Source: Symbiodinium natans (taxonomy: Eukaryota > Sar > Dinophyceae > Suessiales > Symbiodiniaceae). Taken from it: a DNA stretch of 64,000 bases. Below are positions 57,858 to 64,000 of the stretch, piece by piece. The notes below the pieces were generated by a model. The model had not been told where the DNA came from, did no database searches, and saw only the letters and a list, made by a program, of their open reading frames with translations. The translations under genes and the position numbers were made by a program. The number at the start of each line of letters is the position of its first letter. The stretch's first letter is position 1. The stretch spans positions 302,001 to 366,000 of the forward strand of contig CAJNDS010002086.1 of the NCBI GenBank assembly GCA_905221605.1, in the 5' to 3' direction.

Positions 57858-58102
57858 CTGAGTGAGCCCGGGGCCGTCGAGCAGGGCGAACGCACCGAAG
57901 CCGGCAGGCGAGGTAGCTCCGGAGCCAGAAGCCCTCCGGCGGGCTCCAGTCCCGCAGGCAGCTGCGGGCTCTTCGGGCAAAACATGGCAACCTCCTCTTG
58001 GGAGGTCTCCCAGAGGAGCCTCGCCTCCGCCCGTCGTCGTGTTTCCTGGACCAGAGGCTCCAGACCCGGTTCATTGGCAATTTTTATGAAGAAGTGTGTC
58101 TG
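57858..58102 (+). other. GC-rich Pro/Ala-biased open segment
   Basis: A plus-strand frame (57862-58089) reads as Pro/Ala-rich low-complexity protein (for example PVPQAAAGSSGK). GC-rich DNA often gives such frames by chance, and other frames are open too, so no gene is called. Confidence 0.3.
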
Positions 58103-58365
58103 TGCCTGGGAGGCCCTCCGGAGGCCCCTGCCTGGGAGGCCCCTGCCTGGGAGGCCCTGCCTGGGGAGGCCCTGCCTGGCCTTTCTAGAAGGCCCCTCCT
58201 GGCTGTGATGAGCCTGCTGGGAGCCTTGCCCTGCCTGGCCCCTGCGTGGGAGGCCCCTGCTTGGGAGGCCCCTGCTTGGGAGGCCACTGACTGGGAGGCG
58301 CGCTGCCTGGGAGCCCCCTGTGCCTGGCCCTGCCTGCGGCCCTGTTTGTGAGGCCGCTGCCTGTC
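58103..58365 (+). repeat. 15-bp GC-rich minisatellite (CTGGGAGGCCCCTGC)n
   Basis: About 15 imperfect units with point changes such as CTTGGGAGG and CGTGGGAGG. The unit also occurs inside each of the larger units at 58452-58870. Confidence 0.9.
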
Positions 58366-58451
58366 TGAAAGCCCTGAGCAGGCACCTGCCTTCGGAGGCC
58401 CCTTCCTCAAGGTCCCGGAAACCTTTTGCCTGAAGCTTTCAAGCAACAGAT

Positions 58452-58870
58452 CCAGATCCCAAACCAGGACGCAGCATCACCATGCCCAAACTTCGGGTTT
58501 TGAGAAAGACTCACTGGGAGGCCCCCTGCCTGGGAGGCCCCCTGCCTAGCACTGTTAGCCTGCTTGCCGGAAACCTTTTGCCTGAAAGGACCCAGATCCC
58601 CAACCAGAACGCAGTATCACCAAGGCAATGCGAGTCAGCCAAGCCCAAGCCTTGTTTTTGAGAAAGACTCACTGGGAGGCTGTCAGGCCCCTGCCTGGGA
58701 CTGGGAGGATCTCCTGCTTGCCGACCTTTTGCCTGAACCTGAAGGATCCCCAACCAGGACGCAGCATCACCAAGGGCGAATGCGTCAGCCAGCCCCAAGC
58801 CCAAACCTTCGGGTTTTTGAGAAAGACTCACTGGGAGGCCCCCCTGCCTGGGACTGGGAGGATCTCCTCA
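58452..58870 (+). repeat. Three ~135-155-bp tandem units
   Basis: Each unit runs from AGATCCCCAACCAGGACGCA or a variant, through GAGAAAGACTCACTGGGAGG, to GGATCTCCT or CCTTTTGCCTGA. Units start near 58452, 58589 and 58744. A diverged fourth copy seems to continue at about 58980-59110 (CCCCGCCCAGCGCGCAGCAT). Several frames stay open across units on both strands. Confidence 0.85.
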
Positions 58871-59472
58871 ACAACCATTAAAAAAAACAAAAATAACAAA
58901 AGTTGCAGCATCAGCATGGCGAAAGCCCAAACCTCTCATTTCACTCCCTTCCGTACCTCGTAGTCGCCCTGCGATGTGGATTCGCCCCAGCTGTGCAGGA
59001 GTGAAAAAACTCCCTTCCAAGCAAGTTTTCCAAATCCCCGCCCAGCGCGCAGCATCGCAGAGGGCGAAAGCGGCAGCCAACCCCAAGCCCAAACCTTTGA
59101 CTTTTGGCTCTCCCAGCAGCCCTCGACTGATAGACATCTCCCTTGCAATGCCTAGGGGCTACGAACTGCAGGGTAGTTGATCTGCATCGATGCCGAGCTT
59201 CAACCCAATAGACAAGAGAAAAATAACAAAAGCACGATCAGAGTTCAAAAGAACCCTAAACCCGTAGAGGTTAAGGCGAGGGTGGAGCGCCAGCGGGGGT
59301 GGGCTGATGCAAATCGGGGCGCGCGCCTGGGTGCTTTCAGCACCAGCGCGCCCACTCATTGAGACACCCTAAACCCTAAACCCTAAACCCTAAACCCCCG
59401 CACCCCGCCTCGACCCAGGAAGCGATGGCCGAGCGCCGCAGCAGTCCTCTCGGCACAGGGCTTGCGTTATGG

Positions 59473-59595
59473 TCGTTACTTTGTGGTACTTTACTGGTAA
59501 CTTTAGATCATTAGCCTTTTTGGGTTTATTGGGTTTCTTAATCAGGCAGCTAAAATTTTAATTTTTAGCTACCCTTCTGAGTGTCGCCAAGTAAG
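59473..59595. mobile_element. TIR element family M, copy 2
   Basis: Between TTATGG at 59467-59472 and TTATGG at 59596-59601 (6-bp target duplication). Outer words are TTACTTTG and CCAAGTAAG. Confidence 0.85.
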
Positions 59596-60262
59596 TTATG
59601 GGCATGGAATTCATCATTCCCCTTTGTCTAGGTTGGCTTTGGGACATTTCACATTTTCCTTATTTGGGTTTATAAGGGACCCTGTATATAAATATTTTTT
59701 CAACGCGTTTAAAGGCCAACCCAGTTGTGACCTGTGACCTAGCACCTGGAATAGGTCTACCTGTCATGTCTATGCAACAGCTGCTTGTTGCCGAAACAAA
59801 ACTCTCGTCCCGGCTTCGCGACCCTTGCAGGAGGCATGGGTCATACCACCAAACCTTGCGAGCGTAAGCCTGAAAATGTAGTACGGCCCAGATTTAGGGT
59901 TTAGGGTTTAGGGTTTAGGGTTGAGCCCTACTGAGACCCATGCCCGGCCGAGCCCACATCCAGGTCAGAAGCCCCCTGAGGGTGGCATCCGTCAGTCGTC
60001 CCTGCTCGAGATCCTGATCACCGGTTTGTCCAGTGCCTGGTGCACGTTCGGAGTTGACGGGTTTAGGGTTTGGGGGTTTAGGGTTTAGGGTAGTAAGAGA
60101 TCTCCAAGCCTCGCCCTACTAGAGCCCCTTATTCCCCCTTTTTGTTGGGCCCAGGTTCCTTGAAACCAAAAAAGAACCCTAAACCCTAAACCCTTTTTTC
60201 TTCCAGCTTATTGCAGTTTTCAGTTTTCGATCGCGGCTCCGAGCTTCATCCAGTCCAAGGCT

Positions 60263-60380
60263 TCGGGGGGGGGGGGGGGGGGGGGTGTTTTTTGGGGGGA
60301 CTGTTTTTTTTTTTTTTTTTTGTGGGGGGGTGGGCTTTTTGGGGCTTTTGGCTTTTGGGGGGGCTTTTTTGGGCTTTGAG
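60263..60380. repeat. Poly-G / poly-T tract cluster
   Basis: G runs of ~19, then T runs, then GGGCTTTT words. On the minus strand this reads as Pro/Lys-rich, but that is simple-sequence translation. Confidence 0.9.
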
Positions 60381-62221
60381 TCCTTTCTTCGACGGCCGCG
60401 CCGAGGCGGACGCAAGTCAGCAAACTCCGAATCGAGATCTTCAGGCCAGGAGCTGGCTCTGCAGAAAAGACCGCAGAGTGCACGCTAGGCCGGGGCTCTC
60501 TAGTTTAGAGTTTAGGGTTTAGGTTTAGAGCTTAGGGTTTAGGGTTTAGGGGTTTTCATGGGCCGCTGGGGTCTATAGAGTATAAAGGCTATATCAGGAT
60601 TCCCCAACAAGGGGCCCACGTCAAGGGACCATGTAACTAGGGTTTTTGTTTCGTTTGGGTATCTCCAGCAGCCCCTCGTTTACCGGATGCCTCAGCCCAG
60701 GGTTTGGAGTTCGGGGTTCAGGGTTTTGGGGCCCTAAAGCCGAAAAACCCTAAAAACCCTAAACCCCTAAAACCCTAAACCCTAAACCCTAAAGCCCTAA
60801 AAGCCCTAAAAGCCGTAAAACCCTAAACCAATGTAGGGTTTGGCATAGGGACTGCCTGCCAGGGCTTCGGACGAGGAGGGCTCCCTGGACAAAGCGCCCA
60901 CAGTGCCGCCGCCGCGCGGCTTGCACCTTTTGCTTGGGCTCTTTCAGTTTTTACGAGCCGAAAACAAGAAAGGGTTTAGGGTTTAGGGTTTAGGGTTTAG
61001 GGTTTAGGGTTTAGGGGTTAATTAGGGTTTAGGGTTTAGGGTTTAGGGTTTAGGGTTTAGGGCATGATGCATATCGCAAGTTCTAAGGGGCTGTAGGGAG
61101 CTAGAGCTTACGTTGAGGGTTTTGGTCGTCTTGGAGGCAAGTAGGGCTGACGGTTTACGGTTTAAGGGCATCTAAAGGTTTGGGCGCCTGAGTTTTTGCA
61201 GGGATCGTTTCAAGTTCGTGCTTCTGACAGGAACACGCGGATGCAGCTTCTGCTGGGATCACAATACATGACGCTTTTGACACTTCTGGGGTGTCTTAAC
61301 TTGTCTCACACAAGAAGCTGCTTGAAAGAAGCCCTTCGGCCCAGTCGAAACCAGTCGGTACTGCTGGCGAATGCAGATGGCCTAGGTACCTCATGGTTGA
61401 GTTCAAGGGCTTTACCATCTCACCTTGCCACTGGCCTGCAAGCTTGGAGCCTTCGGTGGTCGATTCTGAGCTGATATGGTAGGACAGACCTAACAGATTG
61501 CATGCCTTGCCGGAAGTCGATTGACTTGGCGATCCCAGAGCTGCTACAAAAGATACGTGCAACACAATGGTTCCGGGGACCGTTGCGTGCGCTACGGGCA
61601 CAGAACTTGGAAGTCCGGGTGGGTCTTGGGTCTTGAGGCGCGTGGCGTCGTGGTAGGACGTATAGTGTGACCCTAAACCCTAAACCCTAAACCCTAAACC
61701 CTAAACCCTAAACCCTAAACCGTTGTGCGTCTTGACATGTCAGCGGGATGGGCATGGTTTTGGTTGCGCCCTGCATGCGGCTAGGCTCTCGGATCAAGAG
61801 GTGCAAAAGAGAAGACGCATTTGTTTTTCGAAAATTGCTCTGCAGCCTTAGAGATTGAGTGCGCCGGCAAGGGGGGTGGTGGGGGAGGGGGGGGTGTGCT
61901 AAATCCCACACCATCTTGACCATCTTGACCATCTTGACCGTATAAGAAGTAGGTCAAGAGGCCAAGAAGGTCAAGCAAGAGCGCAAAGAAGGTCAAGGGC
62001 GTCAAGACCGTCAAACGATTAACCCCCCCCCCCCCCGTGGCCGGCACCGTTCAGAGCTTGTATGACTTTGTGGATCACTGTAGAAGCTGGAGCAATCGTG
62101 CATCCCTGCTACGCCATGCATGCAGAGGCACGGCCGGAAAGCGTCCGACTATGGACTTGAGCGAGGTTGCCGCAGGGTTCGCAGATGGCCTGGGCTCCAG
62201 AATTCAGTTCGGGCTTCGGTG

Positions 62222-62336
62222 CTTGGTACCCCAATGATACCCGATACCCTTTCCCTTTTTTCGGCTCAAGGTCCTTATGAAGTACCCAACCCGAAAAAGG
62301 GTGCCCTTAATGTAATATGTTTACTGGGCCACCGAG
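62222..62336. mobile_element. TIR element family K, copy 3
   Basis: CTTGGTACCCCAATGATACC to TTTACTGGGCCACCGAG. It carries GCCCTTAATG where copy 1 holds a telomere array. Confidence 0.7.
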
Positions 62337-62497
62337 GGCGGCTGTACAGGTTCTGGCAGGCTTTGGGGGGTTGCTACGATTCTGAGAAGGCCCCCTAAAC
62401 CCTAAACCCTAAACCCTAAACCCTAAACCCTAAACCCTAAACCCTAAACCCTAAACCCAAGCGTTTGATGGCATACCAGGCCTAGGGATGTCTCTTT

Positions 62498-62588
62498 CCC
62501 TAAGGCTCCAAATAGCCCAAAGTAGGTATGATTTCTAGACTTTAGACCCCAATGTAGGTATTATTTGTATACTTGGAGCCCTATAGGG
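62498..62588. mobile_element. 91-bp TIR element family L, copy 3
   Basis: CCCTAAGGCTCCAAATAGCC to ACTTGGAGCCCTATAGGG; TTT flanks both sides. Confidence 0.9.
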
Positions 62589-63949
62589 TTTGTATGATGC
62601 ATCCATGCAGTGAGTGCTATTCTGTGCAAGGCTTCTCTGTGCGGCCTGGGCATCTTTCTACGAGCCATAGCCGGCCTATTCGAGCCAGGGGTGCCAGATA
62701 ATAAATAGTCTGTGGAGTAACGGCGAAAAGAGCGGGCTGACTAGTATCCGGCCTTCTGCTCACAAGCCGCGCACGGAGTGATGCAGAGGGGGGGGTTTAG
62801 GGTTTAGGGTTTAGGGTTTAGGGTTTAGGGAGTCGAGTACTACTGGGTTCACCTAAGAATAGCAAGGCATCCCGAAGTCGACGCTCAATGTTGGCTCCAG
62901 GGAGCCATCCCCGAACCTTCTCCAGCCCAAAACGCTCTTCCATACAGTTTTGCACCCTAAACCCTAAACCCTAAACCCTAAACCCTAAACCCTAAACCCT
63001 AAACCGTGGGATGCATAGAGCCTACTGCCACTAGCACTGCCTTGCGGCAGGCTCGTGCAGTAGTCCAGCCGCCGGCAACCTAGCCGGCAGGGTTCGCACA
63101 GAGTCCGAGAGCGAATCCCAAGAAGCGAGTAGAAAATGGTAGAAGCATGCGCATGCTTCTGGGTTTTTCCACGTTCGAGGTGACCGACTCATGCATGCCG
63201 CGGGGTGTAAGGCTTTGGTTTGTCCTTGGGTGTGCTTCATGGTCGTCACAATGCTTCTGGGCGGCTTCTTGGCCTAGAAGGGTGAATTCTGCTTTGTGGT
63301 TTTGGAAACACCCCAGCATGCGGAGGTTCAATCAAGGCTTCAAGGAGTTGAGGGTACAATGGGGTTTAGGGTTTAGGGTTTAGGGTTTAGGGTTTAGGGT
63401 TTAGGACTGGGTTTCAAGGTGTTGAGGGCTCGCTTCAGTGGCCCGAAAATCTTTGAGAACCCGAAGGAGCTCTCAAACGCCTCAGCCGAAGATGATGGAA
63501 AAAAACACTTCAGCAACGGCCTTCATAGCTCCCGTAGCAACCCTGAACCCTAAACCCTAAACCCTAAACCCCAAACCCTAAACCCTAAACCCCAAACCCC
63601 AAACCCTAAACCCTAAGCCCTAAGCCCTCTAAACCCTACCAGCGGCTAAGAGGACTCCGAGTCAGCCTTGCCCCCCGGAGCCGCTGAAACTCTGGGCCCT
63701 CCGCCGGCAGTTCCGCATCGACTCTGGGGAGGTGGGGACAATCCTAAACCCGAAACCTTATAAACCCTAAACCCTAAACCCTGGGCATCTGAGGCGTAGT
63801 TGATTGTTTGGTTGGTTGATTCTGGTTGTTCTGTGAGGACTGTACGCCCTGGGGCCCGCCCGAAGCACACATTGTCATCTCAACTTGGGCTCTGATATGT
63901 TTCTGACCTTTTCCCCGGAAACGCTTGCGAAACGGGTGGGAAAAACACC

Positions 63950-64000
63950 TAAACCCTAAACCCTAGACCCTAGACCCTAGACCCTAGACCCTAGACCCTA
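63950..64000. repeat. (CCCTAGA)n variant array at the window edge
   Basis: Two CCCTAAA-type units change to at least five consecutive CCCTAGA units and continue past the end of the window. It looks like another interstitial variant block rather than a chromosome end, but the edge prevents a decision. Confidence 0.85.

Larger units (their letters stand above)
60380..63940. other. Gene-free stretch with arrays
   Basis: TTTAGGG arrays at 60973-61062 (interrupted by a TTAATTAGGG junction), 62794-62830 and 63362-63405; CCCTAAA arrays at 61671-61720, 62395-62458, 62956-63005 and 63540-63630; and a CATCTTGAC 9-mer triplicate at 61909-61938. Open frames are short and unrecognised. Confidence 0.4.

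Noticed and set aside
60179-60522. Lys/Pro-rich or Gly/Phe-rich proteins
   Set aside because: They arise from adjacent poly-G and poly-T runs.
63950-64000. A true chromosome end at the right edge
   Set aside because: The units are a CCCTAGA variant in the same style as internal blocks, and the window simply stops there.

Overview
The window looks like non-coding nuclear DNA from a large, repeat-rich protist genome, most likely a dinoflagellate or a related alveolate. This rests on four things: plant/alveolate-type telomere repeats (CCCTAAA/TTTAGGG) scattered through all 64 kb in both orientations; many ~90-140 bp terminal-inverted-repeat (TIR) elements; very few genes; and a kinase gene whose only visible intron is one of these elements (an introner). 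The assignment is inferred: no rRNA, spliced-leader gene or other lineage marker is present, and other lineages with TTTAGGG telomeres are possible.

Only one gene is clear: a serine/threonine protein kinase of tyrosine-kinase-like (TKL) type at 25476-26718 (+). It encodes 380 residues if a 100-bp GT-AG intron at 26505-26604 is removed. That intron is a copy of a TIR element also found at 4598, 46165 and 56978. It is flanked by a 6-bp target duplication, and splicing restores the kinase frame through conserved subdomain XI. A weaker gene-like zone lies on the minus strand at 23933-24640, where open segments are separated by two copies of another TIR element.

The rest is layered repeats. Layer 1 is about a hundred short interstitial telomere arrays, from a few units up to ~400 bp (51.2-51.6 kb), some with homogenised variant units (TTCAGGG, TTGAGGG, TTTCGGG, CCCTATAAA, CCCTACA, CCCTAGA). 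Layer 2 is at least a dozen TIR element families of fixed length (110, 102, 100, 89 bp and others), several with clear 2-6 bp target duplications, some nested in each other. Layer 3 is simple-sequence DNA: a (CTG)n/(CTA)n block at 12.1-12.45 kb, a ~0.9 kb T/G-only domain at 32.16-33.06 kb next to an AT-rich island, GC-rich minisatellites at 58.1-58.9 kb, and many homopolymeric G or C runs.

The layers interact. One 110-bp element (1972-2138) is split by a telomere array, so arrays can be inserted or grown inside older DNA. Conversely, short A-tailed fragments sit inside telomere arrays, always with the A-run touching CCCTAAA. The window therefore records repeated traffic between telomere repeats, small DNA transposons and, in one gene, intron creation.
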